NCBI RefSeq assembly: GCF_000148645.1
Contig: NC_014541.1
Location: forward strand, 496,001 to 560,000
Source of the DNA: Ferrimonas balearica DSM 9799
Lineage (GTDB): Bacteria; Pseudomonadota; Gammaproteobacteria; Enterobacterales; Shewanellaceae
Direction of reading: 5' to 3'
DNA: 64,000 nt
Shown: positions 9,222-18,363 of the stretch, in pieces
How positions within the stretch are numbered: position 1 is the stretch's first letter
Layout of the letters: the number at the start of each line of letters is the position of its first letter
Translations under genes and position numbers: made by a program
The notes under the pieces: model-generated
What the model saw: only the letters and a program-made list of their open reading frames with translations
Databases searched by the model: none
What the model was told of the DNA's origin: nothing

Positions 9222-10675
9222 GCCGACCCGGCCAGCCCCTGCCAATGTCCGTGTTGCACGGCAGCGGCAGGGGCTTCTCCCTCGCTCTGCTCAATGTCGC
9301 CCTGCAAGGGGCAGAACTGCCATTGGCAATCCAGTCGCGAATTCAGGTTGGTGGTTCGGACGATTTCGCCGATCGCCACCGCATGGATCTGGTGCCCCTG
9401 CCGCCGTGCTTCATCAATCCGCTGCAGCAGCGGCTGCGGCAGGTCCAGCAGCACCATATCGGACAGCAGCACCACGTCGGCCAGCTCGTAGTCCGGGCGG
9501 GACAGGGTGTTGAGGGCCGCCTCCAGCGCCAGCGCCACATCGGTGCCGCCATGAAAACTGAGCTGCAAAAAGCCCAACAGTCCCTCGCTGTGCTGAGTGA
9601 GGTCACGCTCGGCCAACTCGGTGGCGAAGTTGATCAGGTGCACCGGCCGGTGGTGGCTGCGGGCGGTGGCGCTCAGGCACAGGGCAATGGCCTTGGCGGC
9701 GCTTTCCGGGGTGCCCTGCATCGACAGGCTGGTGTCCACCGCGATCACCAGTGGGCCCCGGGCCCGTTCGGTTTCGCTGGGTTCCAGCCGGGTCTCCTGG
9801 CGCCATTGCAGCTCGCGTTGCCAGCCCCGGCGCTGATAGGCCAACAGGCGCGCTTCGAGGTATTTCAGTTCAAACAGGCTGGCCAGTTCGGGGTCACCGA
9901 GCTGGGCCCATTCGCTGGGCAGCAGCTGGGGCAGGTCGCGCCCCGGCAGCAGGCCAAACAGGCTTTCCGGCGCGGGCGCGTTGGCCTGCAAAGGCCAGTG
10001 GGCGACCCGCCGGGTGATGGGGTGCCACTCGGTCTGGCTTTGTGGCTGGCGGTGGCGACCGATGCGTTCACACAGGTCCAGAATGCCGGGGTTACCGCGC
10101 AGATAGTCGGCCCAACGGTTCAGCTCCGCCGCGGTTTGCTGCAGGGCATCGCTGTCGGCGAGGTCAACCAGCACTCCGGGGTCCAGCCCCAGCCCGCGGA
10201 AACGCTGTTGCAGTGCCAGCAGGGTATCGAGCCAGGCCTGAAGTCGGGCCAGGTAGTCCCGGCGCAGCACACTGAGGCGATTGAGCTGCCACTGGGCCTG
10301 GGCCTGCTCCAGCGCCCGGCGTTGCTGTTGCAGCAGCAGCCGTGCGAGGGGGAGAAGGCGCTCCGGTTGTTGCTTCAGCTGGCTCCGTTGCTGCTGCCAG
10401 AAGGGGCGGTTGGCGGGCACACCGCAGCGGGCCATCAGCGCGTCATGTTCCTCCAGCCAGGTCGCCAGCCGGGCCGGGGTGACGCCCTGCTCGGCCAGCT
10501 GCTGTTCCCGGCTCAGGCACTGAGACAGCTCAGGCTGGTAGGGGCACTCATTGGCCAGAGTGGCGCGGGCCTCACGATCCAGCTGGGCCAGGGTGTCGGT
10601 CAGTCGGGCCTGCAGGGCGGGGGACTGGGCCAGCAGGGAATCCAGCCCCTGCAGTTGTGGGGTCAGGTCGAGCAT
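9218..10675 (-). CDS. viaA: VWA-domain protein ViaA
   Basis: Partner of the MoxR ATPase RavA. 485 residues. A long helical N-terminal region precedes a C-terminal von Willebrand A domain with the MIDAS motif DTSLSMQG and later LLSDMVLLD. Known of the family: E. coli RavA-ViaA binds fumarate reductase FrdA and respiratory complex I subunits and influences anaerobic respiration and aminoglycoside sensitivity. The start overlaps the ravA stop by 13 bases, so the two are cotranslated. The position directly behind frdCAB supports the same functional link here. Confidence 0.9.
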   Translation of the reverse strand: MLDLTPQLQGLDSLLAQSPALQARLTDTLAQLDREARATLANECPYQPELSQCLSREQQLAEQGVTPARLATWLEEHDALMARCGVPANRPFWQQQRSQLKQQPERLLPLARLLLQQQRRALEQAQAQWQLNRLSVLRRDYLARLQAWLDTLLALQQRFRGLGLDPGVLVDLADSDALQQTAAELNRWADYLRGNPGILDLCERIGRHRQPQSQTEWHPITRRVAHWPLQANAPAPESLFGLLPGRDLPQLLPSEWAQLGDPELASLFELKYLEARLLAYQRRGWQRELQWRQETRLEPSETERARGPLVIAVDTSLSMQGTPESAAKAIALCLSATARSHHRPVHLINFATELAERDLTQHSEGLLGFLQLSFHGGTDVALALEAALNTLSRPDYELADVVLLSDMVLLDLPQPLLQRIDEARRQGHQIHAVAIGEIVRTTNLNSRLDCQWQFCPLQGDIEQSEGEAPAAAVQHGHWQGLAGSA

Positions 10676-12243
10676 GGCACGTCATTCGCGAGGCTGATCA
10701 GCGCATCGCAGCGCAACTGGGACAGCGCCAGATCCTCAATGCCATTGGCCCAGCCGTTGGCCATCTGTGCCAGCGCCTCGGCCCGCACGAACAGCGGCTC
10801 CGGTTGCTGTTGCAGCTGGCCCAGCAGCGACTCAGCTTCGGCTTTGAGTTGGTCCAGCCCCTGTCGCAGCTGGGCCAGAGCCGTTTGGGCTTCGGCCAGT
10901 TTGTCGGGGTCGATGTGGGCGCGGCGTTCCCCTTTGCGCTGCTTGAGTGGGGGAGAGAACGGTTCGACTTCGTAGGCGCTGTGGTCGAAGCGGCCCAGCT
11001 CGTCATAGCGAATGGTGAGGATGCCGTTGTCGCGGAACTGGCACTGCACGTTTTCACGCTGGTGGCCGAGGGGGTCAAAGGGGTGGAACGGGGCGCGGCT
11101 GGTCATTTGGGACTGGTGCACAAAGAAATCAAAGTGCACCGGCTCGGCGCGGCGATGGATATGCACCGCCTGACGTTTGACATAGAAGTAGCCTCCCCGC
11201 TCCTGGCGCTGTTCACCCTGGTTGGCAAAGAAGAACTGTTGGGGGAAGAACTCCACCGTGTCGTACGCGTCCTCCTGATAAAACAGCTGCTCATGCAGTC
11301 GCGATTCCCACCACTCCAGCTCGTTCAGCAGCGGCTCGCTGTTCAGCGGCAGCCGGGCCAGTTCATCGGCCACCAGTGCGGCCACGGTGGCCTGTTGCTC
11401 TGGCCGGTGCCAGAGCACATGGGTCAGCAGCAACAGGTCGCTGGGTTGGGTGTGGTGTCGCTGTTCAAAGTAGGCGGCGGCTTTGAGCAGCCCGGCGGCC
11501 CACTGCCAGCGACGATCCGACAGGTAGAGATCCGGCAGTTGCCGGGCCAGAGCGGAGCGCAGGCGGGCGATGGCCAGCAGGGTTTGCTGGTCAAGCCTGA
11601 CGGCGGCCATCTCACGGTGCCACTGTTGCCAGGTGGCGGTATCGATGGGCTGGCTTACCTGCACCGGCGGATTGGCGCTTCCCTGCAGCAGGGCACTGAA
11701 GTTGTCCCAGTCCTGAGTCGGCGCGGCGATAAGGCGCACCAGCAGGCGGTCATACAGTGCGTCCAGGCCGGCTTCCACCTCGGGGATCTCATTGGCAGCG
11801 GTGATCAGCCCTTTGAGGGGCACCGGCAGCAGCTGGTCACCATTGCGGAACTGGCGCTCGTTGATCAGGGTCAGCAGGGTGTTGAGGATGGCGGGGCTGG
11901 CTTTGAAGATCTCGTCGAGAAAGGCGAGATCGGCCCGGGGCAGGTAACCCTCAGTCTGGCGCTCGTAGCGGTCCGCTTTGAGGGCGCTGAGGGCCACCGG
12001 ACCAAACACCTCATCCGGGGTGCTGAAGCGGTTCATCAGGCATTCAAAGTAGGCGCTGTCGGCAAAGGCCGCTGCCACCCGTCGGGCCAGCAAACTTTTG
12101 CCGGTGCCCGGGGGGCCGAACAGAAAGGTGTGATGGCCGGACAGGGTGGCCAGCAGGGTCAGGGCCAGAGCATCGTCCCGCTCATACAACCCCGGTTTGA
12201 GCTCGTTCAGCAGCGTTTGCAGGCGCTGGCGTCGTGATGTCAT
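10663..12243 (-). CDS. ravA: MoxR-family AAA+ ATPase RavA
   Basis: Hexameric AAA+ ATPase acting with ViaA, probably as a chaperone for respiratory complexes. 526 residues (E. coli about 498). Walker A GPPGTGKSLLARR near residue 41, Walker B AFLDEIFKASP, sensor NE in TAANEIPE, then the RavA-specific insertion and C-terminal helical region. ATG 12241-12243 overlaps the stop of a small upstream gene as ATGA. The three genes (small zinc-ribbon protein, ravA, viaA) form one coupled unit. Confidence 0.92.
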   Translation of the reverse strand: MTSRRQRLQTLLNELKPGLYERDDALALTLLATLSGHHTFLFGPPGTGKSLLARRVAAAFADSAYFECLMNRFSTPDEVFGPVALSALKADRYERQTEGYLPRADLAFLDEIFKASPAILNTLLTLINERQFRNGDQLLPVPLKGLITAANEIPEVEAGLDALYDRLLVRLIAAPTQDWDNFSALLQGSANPPVQVSQPIDTATWQQWHREMAAVRLDQQTLLAIARLRSALARQLPDLYLSDRRWQWAAGLLKAAAYFEQRHHTQPSDLLLLTHVLWHRPEQQATVAALVADELARLPLNSEPLLNELEWWESRLHEQLFYQEDAYDTVEFFPQQFFFANQGEQRQERGGYFYVKRQAVHIHRRAEPVHFDFFVHQSQMTSRAPFHPFDPLGHQRENVQCQFRDNGILTIRYDELGRFDHSAYEVEPFSPPLKQRKGERRAHIDPDKLAEAQTALAQLRQGLDQLKAEAESLLGQLQQQPEPLFVRAEALAQMANGWANGIEDLALSQLRCDALISLANDVPCST

Positions 12244-12446
12244 GGCTGTTTCTCCGGATCAGGTTGCGGATACACCACGCAGTGACGGCACGGCGCTTTG
12301 GCGTAGCCGAGGGTGAACTTGCAGCGTGGGCAGGGGCGTGGCCCTTGTTCAGGAGGGGGCGGGGAAGCCACCGTGTGCGTTTTGCGCCGGTGCCACAGCC
12401 ACGCCAGACCCCCGACCAATCCAACCATCATCACCGTTTCGAGCAC
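12240..12446 (-). CDS. Small membrane-anchored zinc-ribbon protein, coupled to ravA
   Basis: About 68 residues. One hydrophobic N-terminal segment (VMMVGLVGGLAWLW) is followed by HRRK, a Pro-rich linker and a putative four-Cys zinc knuckle CPRCKFTLGYAKAPCRHC. I choose GTG at 12446 because GAGAGGAG lies 7 bases upstream; a TTG nine codons earlier lacks a ribosome site. The stop TGA overlaps the ravA ATG, so it is translated with ravA-viaA. I do not recognise a named family. Plausible role: a membrane tether or adaptor for RavA-ViaA (inference from coupling only). Confidence 0.65.
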   Translation of the reverse strand: MLETVMMVGLVGGLAWLWHRRKTHTVASPPPPEQGPRPCPRCKFTLGYAKAPCRHCVVYPQPDPEKQP

Positions 12447-12861
12447 GCTGCAGCTCCTCTCGATATTGAGCAACTAGCATACGGATAAGCCTAGCGGTGC
12501 TGCCGTGATCCAAGTGGGATGTTAGGCCCAGCGTTGAATATGGGAATATCGATATAGCCAAAGGGTATACATGCAATTCCATTACATAAATTTATCTAAA
12601 ATAATCATGTGGTTAATGGCTGTTGTGGTGAACTTGAGGCCAAGAGGACGTTCGGCTCTGACACAAAACATCGCAACGTTAACGGCTTGTTACAAAAGCA
12701 AAAAACACCAATATGATTAGGTGGTTAGACCTGATTGGTACAACCGATTGGCTTTTGCTTAAGCCTGCCGGTGCCGCTAGCTTGAGGCTCAGCGGTCAGA
12801 TTGTCGGCCAATAAGGCTGGACTGCTCATCGCACAACAATGACAAGTCATCAGGAGTGACA
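12447..12861. other. Divergent intergenic region between the ravA operon and a subtilase gene
   Basis: About 415 bases, AT-rich in the middle (around 12560-12720), with no credible gene. It must hold the divergent promoters for the ravA operon (left) and the protease (right). I see no clear operator; the protease ribosome site CAGGAG is at 12851-12856. Confidence 0.4.
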
Positions 12862-14448
12862 ATGAGCATGAAACACCCGAGTTTGGTGCTGGCAGGCATC
12901 GCAGCCGCGATGTGTGTCGGTCCTACCGCAGTGGCAGCCGAAGAGGCCCGCTACATCGTGAAATATCAGCAGGGCAAGGGACAGGCGGTCCGGGCCCAGA
13001 TGCAGGCCAGCAAAGGCAAAATGAAGCTGGACCTGCCCGGTCGCGGCGCAATGGCTGTGATGCTGTCCCCCGCCGCGTTGAAGGCGATGCAGAATCACCC
13101 CAACGTTGAATACGTCGAAGAGGACGTAAAGCGCTACCTGCTGGCGGAACAGGTGCCCTATGGCATCCCGATGGTGCAGGCAGACCAGCTGAGCGATGCC
13201 GCGGCGGGTAACACCAAAGTGTGCATTATCGATTCTGGCTATGACGGTGGCCATGAAGACCTCTACCAGGGGGCGGTGGTTAATGGCACCAATGATCCGG
13301 GCACCGGCAGCTGGAACACCGATGAAAACGGCCATGGTACCCATGTGGCAGGCACCATTGCCGGCATCGGCAATAACGGTACTGGCGTGATTGGCGTGCT
13401 GCCCAGCGGCAACCTGAACCTCCATATCATCAAGGTGTTTGGCGCGGATGGCTGGGCCTATTCCTCTGGTCTGGTGGCGGCTCTGGATGCCTGTAAGGCG
13501 GCCAAAGGCTCGGAGAACATGGTGATCAACATGAGCCTGGGTGGCGATCGTAAGAGTCGCACCGAAGAGCGCGCCTTTGCGCAGGCCGACAGTGAGGGGA
13601 TCCTCAGCATCGCGGCCGCGGGCAATGACGGCAACACCCGTCACTCCTATCCGGCGTCTTACAGCTCCGTGGTCTCTGTGGCCGCGATCGACAGCGCCAA
13701 AGTGGTGGCCGATTTCTCCCAGCAAACCGATCAGGTTGAGATGGCGGGCCCGGGTGTGGGCGTACTCTCCACCGTGCCCATGGGCAGCGCCAGCATTGCG
13801 GCTCTGACCGTGGCGGGTGGTGATGTGGATGCGGCGGGCATGGAGGGTTCCCCTCAGGGCAGCGCAACCGGTCAACTGGTGGACTGTGGTACCGGTGAAG
13901 CGGCCTGTACCGCGGCGGCTGGCAATATCTGCCTGATCGCCCGCGGTAACATCTCTTTCTCCGACAAGGTACTGGCCTGTGAGGCGGGCGGCGGTGTGGG
14001 TGCCATCATCTACAACAACGAGCCGGGCCAGCTGTATGGCACGCTCGGTGGTGTGGCAACCACCATCCCCTCCGTGGGCATCAGCGACACCGATGGGGCT
14101 GCACTGATGGGCCAACAGGGCGCCAGTGCCACCATTGATGTGACGGCGGATCACTACGCCTACTTCAACGGCACCTCCATGGCCACGCCGCACGTGGTTG
14201 GGGTTGCCGCACTGGTGTGGAGCAACAACGAGACCTGCAGCAACGCGGAAGTGCGCGCAGCACTGAATGCGACCGCGGAAGACCTTGGCGCTGCCGGGCG
14301 TGATAACGCTTATGGCCACGGCCTGGTTCAGGCCAAAGCGGCCAGCGATTACCTGGCCACCAATGGCTGCGGCGGTGGCGACACCGGCGGCGGTGGTGGC
14401 GGTGGCGGCAATGGCGGCGGCAAGCCGAATAAGGGCCCCAAGCGCTAA
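12862..14448 (+). CDS. Secreted S8 family serine protease (subtilase) with PA insert
   Basis: 528-residue extracellular endopeptidase. Signal peptide about residues 1-27 (cut after AVAA). Inhibitor I9-type propeptide about 29-95 (RYIVKYQQG ... HPNVEYVEED). Catalytic domain with Asp124 (IIDSGYD), His158 (NGHGTHVAG), oxyanion Asn254 (AAGND) and Ser439 (GTSMATPH). A protease-associated domain is inserted about 335-425. A Gly-rich tail (GGGGGGGGNGGG then KPNKGPKR) may be a linker or sorting tail. Start ATG 12862 is set by CAGGAG five bases upstream. A strong terminator follows. Confidence 0.9.
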   Translation: MSMKHPSLVLAGIAAAMCVGPTAVAAEEARYIVKYQQGKGQAVRAQMQASKGKMKLDLPGRGAMAVMLSPAALKAMQNHPNVEYVEEDVKRYLLAEQVPYGIPMVQADQLSDAAAGNTKVCIIDSGYDGGHEDLYQGAVVNGTNDPGTGSWNTDENGHGTHVAGTIAGIGNNGTGVIGVLPSGNLNLHIIKVFGADGWAYSSGLVAALDACKAAKGSENMVINMSLGGDRKSRTEERAFAQADSEGILSIAAAGNDGNTRHSYPASYSSVVSVAAIDSAKVVADFSQQTDQVEMAGPGVGVLSTVPMGSASIAALTVAGGDVDAAGMEGSPQGSATGQLVDCGTGEAACTAAAGNICLIARGNISFSDKVLACEAGGGVGAIIYNNEPGQLYGTLGGVATTIPSVGISDTDGAALMGQQGASATIDVTADHYAYFNGTSMATPHVVGVAALVWSNNETCSNAEVRAALNATAEDLGAAGRDNAYGHGLVQAKAASDYLATNGCGGGDTGGGGGGGGNGGGKPNKGPKR

Positions 14449-14459
14449 TACCAGTACGA

Positions 14460-14489
14460 AAAAGCCCCGGCTAAGGCCGGGGCTTTTTT
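14460..14489. terminator. Bidirectional intrinsic terminator, protease side and ancestral accC side
   Basis: Hairpin AAAGCCCCGGC/GCCGGGGCTTT with A and T runs on both sides, 12 bases after the protease stop. On the minus strand it lies 19 bases beyond the displaced accC stop codon (14508-14510). It therefore probably also terminated accBC before the island inserted. Confidence 0.85.
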
Positions 14490-14520
14490 ATGGCGTTAAC
14501 GCAGGGATTAACCCTCAGCG

Positions 14521-14538
14521 TCGAGCTTCTTCTCCAGA
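14521..14538. repeat. att site, distal copy
   Basis: 18-base direct repeat TCGAGCTTCTTCTCCAGA identical to 22952-22969. On the minus strand it continues into the lost ancestral end of accC (Asp-Ala-Glu-Gly-stop). Confidence 0.9.
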
Positions 14539-14610
14539 AAATTGGTCGTTTTGGCTGTGAGCCTTGGTATACCGCACTTGTAGGCTTGTTATCCTTTAGC
14601 TCTGGATGGC

Positions 14611-14630
14611 TGGGTAACATACCAGGTAAC
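14611..14630. promoter_or_regulatory. Putative integrase arm-type sites, distal end
   Basis: TGGGTAACAT, four variable bases, then GGTAAC. The same composite motif with the same 4-base spacing recurs at 22806-22825 near the other end of the island. Lying 73 bases inside the att repeat, it looks like a pair of integrase arm-binding sites. Confidence 0.5.
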
Positions 14631-14797
14631 TCAAAACCAATTTTGACTGCGTTGAAGTCGTCACACGCACTTCTGGGACTGCTGGTGAGAAGCTATCAAT
14701 TCCCTAGAAGGGGTAGGGGGGTCAAAACTTCGGGTGACTCCGAGTTGACCGCACCCCCTAACGCAATATTCTCACCCGCAAATTAGAAAGTTTTTTT

Positions 14798-17374
14798 TCA
14801 ACGCGCCAATAGGGGAGCTTGCTCTCTAATCTTCACGTTTATCCGCTCTTTGATCTCTTCGTAGATTTCTACATCTTCCCCTTCTGCCACTTCGAGCGTA
14901 ATTGCCAAGCCATACTTCACGGGTTCGGCAGTAGAGGTAGCGTCATCTTTACAGTTTACCTTTACTGTAAGCTCGCTTTGGCCTGCTAGTACGCTGATGT
15001 CTTCGCCCTCGAAAACTTCGTGATGAAGCGTGCCACGGCGAACTTGTAGCCAATCATATGTACGTTCTGTAGCAAACTCTCTGTTCTCTCCTTCAAGGGT
15101 TGCCCATAGAGCACTACCTCTGTACTTGATGTTTCTCGGGCTAGGTTTGGCAAACCATGCAAGTGTCACTGTCAGTTTTCGCCACAGCTCAACCCCACCA
15201 AGCTCTATAGGTATGGGGAGCTGGTACTCGTGGGCTTCACCACCAACCAAGCCGCCAAACCCGAGTACTGTCGCCCGATTGTCGAGGCAATAGATCGATT
15301 TAGATACATCTGGTTTTCCATACCCAATGTGCTGAGATACCAGAGATTTGAGCTTTGTTCTATTGGCCTCAGGAAACGCTTCAGAAATATGACCATAAAT
15401 ATCACCCCACCCAGCGCCATGAGCGACTAAAGCCTTAATCAGGACTGGGGCAAACTGTTCGAAGCTTCCCTGTCTATTATGTTCTTCGAAGAGCAACTCC
15501 AGCGCATCACAGACTTGAGCGCAACTTCTGGTCGCAATGGCATTCGCATTACTAGTGCCTCTGCTATACACAGTCTTGCAGAGCGACCCCCCATCGTGCG
15601 GGAAAGGAACCATCAATCCGGGTGCTGAACGGCTACCCCAAAGTCCACGCAAAGTAGCGTCACCCAACCCAATTGGCTCGTCATGGATAACTCTACCACC
15701 TGGTAACATCAGGTCTGGCTTTATTGATCTGCGGTAGCCATTTCCGTGAGCAGAGTACAAAGCTGGCATTTCATTTGTGTAAAGCTCGAGCTTCCCAGCA
15801 AGTAAGTTAACTTCCGAGGCATCTGCATGCGTGGCGCCAATCGTCAGAGCATTAATAGATTCAGCTGGAGAGAGTAATTTGCGGTTCCTGGTATCCAACT
15901 GCGCCGCGCGAAATGCTTCAATATGCTGCTGTTCTTCGGATAAATCTCGGAACGCACGTGATTCCATGTCTAGGCGAAGAGCTTGTGAATGGTTACCGGC
16001 ACTGACACAGAAAAGTACATTGTACTCCTCACTCAGCCAGTCAACTAAACGAGCTAAAGGACTCATCGTTCCATTGAAGTGAAGGTTAGGATCACCAATA
16101 GATAGATTTATTACCTTGACGGTTGGGGCGACAGGTTCTTCCTCGCCTTCTCCCTCGAACATTCGCTTCACAGCACGATGTATCAAGTCGACGGGGAGGT
16201 AATCTGCGGGGAGGGTTTCTACGCCCCCCAAAGTCCTTTGGTCTGGCTTTAGTATTGGCCTCACATACAGGGGGGAAGAGAGTGGGGCCCCAGCTTCACG
16301 AAGGTCTCCGTTGACGATTAGCGAAGCCATAGCGGTCCCATGTAGGCGCTGATTGGCTTGGTAGGAGTCTTCAAATGACTCAGGGTCATCAATGCGAAGC
16401 TTACCTTCAAGGTAAACATGGTTCGCCAAAGGTAGCCCGTCCAACAAAGCAACCCTAGGAGTATCTCGCATTGCATCGGATGCCGGTGCCTCAATGTTCA
16501 GTTCTTCGGGCTCAACTTCATCTCCGCCAATCGTACACATTTGCCCGATGGGACGGAAAAGCATTACCTCGTCGCTCTTCACTAAGGTTACATCTGCGTC
16601 ATCAAGTATTCTTTCAACGTGGATAGCTGGCAACTCAACAAGCAGAGAGTGATAAGCAATTCCTTCAATGCAGCAATTAGAAACAACTTGTCCCCCCAAT
16701 TGATTTACTTGGGACTCAATTCTTGCTTGGCTGTCAGCCCTTTTATATACGTCCGCTCTGAACCAAAGCTCAGCTTCGAACCTTACTGGCTGATCTGGCG
16801 CATACTCTAGCTCTTCCTGCCAGTACTCTATTACTCCAGTATCGTGCAATCGGTCTTCGACACTCCAGTATCTAATATCCTTTAGTGTATCGAAAACATC
16901 TCTAAACTTTGCCCAACCTCGAGCAAATTGCATTGTTGGATCATTGCCGTAGCCCTTCCATAAGCTAAGTAACTCATCGATGGCTCGTCTGTCAGAAAGA
17001 ACCAGCATTGTCCTTCCAGACATAGGCTTTTCTGCGTTTCTTTCATCTTGGAAGTCGTCGTTTGGTTCAAGTCCCTCTAACTCGTTTTCACCTAACCATT
17101 CAAGTCCAGGGATTCTTTGGATAGCTCTGAAAAACTCACTAACATGGCCATATGTCTCAATTACAACCGTATACTCTGGCTCAATTCCAGGAGCAGTATT
17201 GGCAATTTCTAATCTTCTTGCTGAAAGTGCCTGCTCTAATCTTGTGAATTGTGGTCCTAGCCTCTGGTATTGCTGGGTAACGGATGGAGTTCTTATGCTT
17301 CCTCCGCCTCGGGGACGACCACTTGGGTCTGCAGATTCTGGGCGCGGAAGCAGTATCAGAGGAAGACGACTCAT
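14798..17374 (-). CDS. ietS: IetS-like S8 family serine protease
   Basis: 858-residue subtilase-type protein without signal peptide, so probably cytoplasmic. A long N-terminal region of about 300 residues precedes the peptidase domain. Triad: Asp312 (VALLDG), His345 (LHGTAMAS), Ser608 (SRGTSNANA), with oxyanion Asn461 (SAGNH). A C-terminal beta-rich region of about 200 residues follows. It starts 14 bases after an AAA-ATPase gene. That pairing is IetA-IetS, described on the Agrobacterium Ti plasmid as a stability/incompatibility toxin-antitoxin module and later counted among anti-phage systems. Start ATG 17374 has AAGGA at a suitable distance. Confidence 0.8.
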   Translation of the reverse strand: MSRLPLILLPRPESADPSGRPRGGGSIRTPSVTQQYQRLGPQFTRLEQALSARRLEIANTAPGIEPEYTVVIETYGHVSEFFRAIQRIPGLEWLGENELEGLEPNDDFQDERNAEKPMSGRTMLVLSDRRAIDELLSLWKGYGNDPTMQFARGWAKFRDVFDTLKDIRYWSVEDRLHDTGVIEYWQEELEYAPDQPVRFEAELWFRADVYKRADSQARIESQVNQLGGQVVSNCCIEGIAYHSLLVELPAIHVERILDDADVTLVKSDEVMLFRPIGQMCTIGGDEVEPEELNIEAPASDAMRDTPRVALLDGLPLANHVYLEGKLRIDDPESFEDSYQANQRLHGTAMASLIVNGDLREAGAPLSSPLYVRPILKPDQRTLGGVETLPADYLPVDLIHRAVKRMFEGEGEEEPVAPTVKVINLSIGDPNLHFNGTMSPLARLVDWLSEEYNVLFCVSAGNHSQALRLDMESRAFRDLSEEQQHIEAFRAAQLDTRNRKLLSPAESINALTIGATHADASEVNLLAGKLELYTNEMPALYSAHGNGYRRSIKPDLMLPGGRVIHDEPIGLGDATLRGLWGSRSAPGLMVPFPHDGGSLCKTVYSRGTSNANAIATRSCAQVCDALELLFEEHNRQGSFEQFAPVLIKALVAHGAGWGDIYGHISEAFPEANRTKLKSLVSQHIGYGKPDVSKSIYCLDNRATVLGFGGLVGGEAHEYQLPIPIELGGVELWRKLTVTLAWFAKPSPRNIKYRGSALWATLEGENREFATERTYDWLQVRRGTLHHEVFEGEDISVLAGQSELTVKVNCKDDATSTAEPVKYGLAITLEVAEGEDVEIYEEIKERINVKIREQAPLLAR

Positions 17375-17388
17375 TAAACAAATCCTTG

Positions 17389-18363
17389 TTAGTTGTTCTT
17401 GTAGGTCACTTTATGCCAGTTCTTAACGGTTTCTGCACAAATGTCTTTCATATTGGCATCAGGCAAGCTGAGGACCATTTTTCTAAGTACAGTAGTCCCA
17501 AACTCTTTTACTTCTGAGAAATTAGCTCCTGATAGTTTTTTTGCCAATGTCTCAGGTGCATACCCTAGTGAAATACCATGATGCTGTTCAAAGTCGGAGA
17601 ACCACTTTGAAATTTGTGATCTAGTTGGCATTGGTACTTCCAGTCTAATTTGGAAGCGCCGCCATACAGCACGATCCAATAGCTCAGAATGGTTTGTCGC
17701 ACCAACTACAACAACATGAGATGGTAAAGAGTCAATCTGCATTAATAGTGAGCTAACAACCCTCTTTACTTCACCTGTATCGTGAGTGTCACCACGTTCT
17801 TTTCCTAATGTATCAAACTCGTCAAAAAACAAGACGCAACGTCTAGATGAGGCAAATTCAATAACCTTCTTTAGGTTAGAGGCGGTCTCTCCCAAATAAG
17901 AACCGATTACACCTTCATATCTGACTACAATCAACGGCACCATTAACGCTTCAGCCAAAGCTTCTGCAATGGAAGTTTTGCCATTACCTGGGGGGCCGAT
18001 AAGTAGGAGTCGATTTCTCGGCTCCAAGCTGTATGAGCGAAGCAAATCAGCCCGAGACTGCTCTGCGATTAACTCATTAATCGACTCTGTAATTGAAGGG
18101 TTTAAGACTAGTTCGGACAGCTTGATGGCAGGGTGCCGCTCATCCACCAAGGAGGCAATTTTAGAAAAGCCGTAGTCTCTGGGTCTTAGAGTTGCGTTGG
18201 ATACACTTATTGTTCTGAGTGCATCTTCCAAGCGCTCAGCTATCACATGATGCTTCTTGGCCCGCTCATCTGCGATCAAGGATTCTGTTACGCGCTTGAA
18301 CTGCTGCTTATCGCCTAGTGCGCCTGCTTTTACCAAGCTTATGATTTTATCGGACTTTGCCAT
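17389..18363 (-). CDS. ietA: IetA-like AAA-family ATPase
   Basis: 324-residue AAA ATPase with Walker A GPPGNGKT (residues 123-130), Walker B CVLFFDEFD (about 176-184), sensor 1 VVGATNH and an Arg-finger region RAVWRRFQ. The N-terminal 90 residues are helical and probably recognise the partner. In the Ti-plasmid IetAS module the ATPase is the antitoxin/regulator of the protease; whether the same polarity holds here is inference. It is the first gene of a two-gene unit with the protease and has its own upstream gap of about 400 bases. Confidence 0.8.
   Translation of the reverse strand: MAKSDKIISLVKAGALGDKQQFKRVTESLIADERAKKHHVIAERLEDALRTISVSNATLRPRDYGFSKIASLVDERHPAIKLSELVLNPSITESINELIAEQSRADLLRSYSLEPRNRLLLIGPPGNGKTSIAEALAEALMVPLIVVRYEGVIGSYLGETASNLKKVIEFASSRRCVLFFDEFDTLGKERGDTHDTGEVKRVVSSLLMQIDSLPSHVVVVGATNHSELLDRAVWRRFQIRLEVPMPTRSQISKWFSDFEQHHGISLGYAPETLAKKLSGANFSEVKEFGTTVLRKMVLSLPDANMKDICAETVKNWHKVTYKNN

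Noticed and set aside
9113-12237. Long plus-strand frames (620 and 526 codons) opposite viaA and ravA
   Set aside because: Gln/Gly/Leu-rich antisense shadows of GC-rich coding sequence; ViaA and RavA on the minus strand have clear family motifs.
12862-17374. A single protease locus comprising both subtilase genes
   Set aside because: They are unrelated in architecture: one is secreted with a propeptide and PA domain, the other cytoplasmic with an ATPase partner. The island boundary at 14521-14538 lies between them, so the adjacency is due to insertion.
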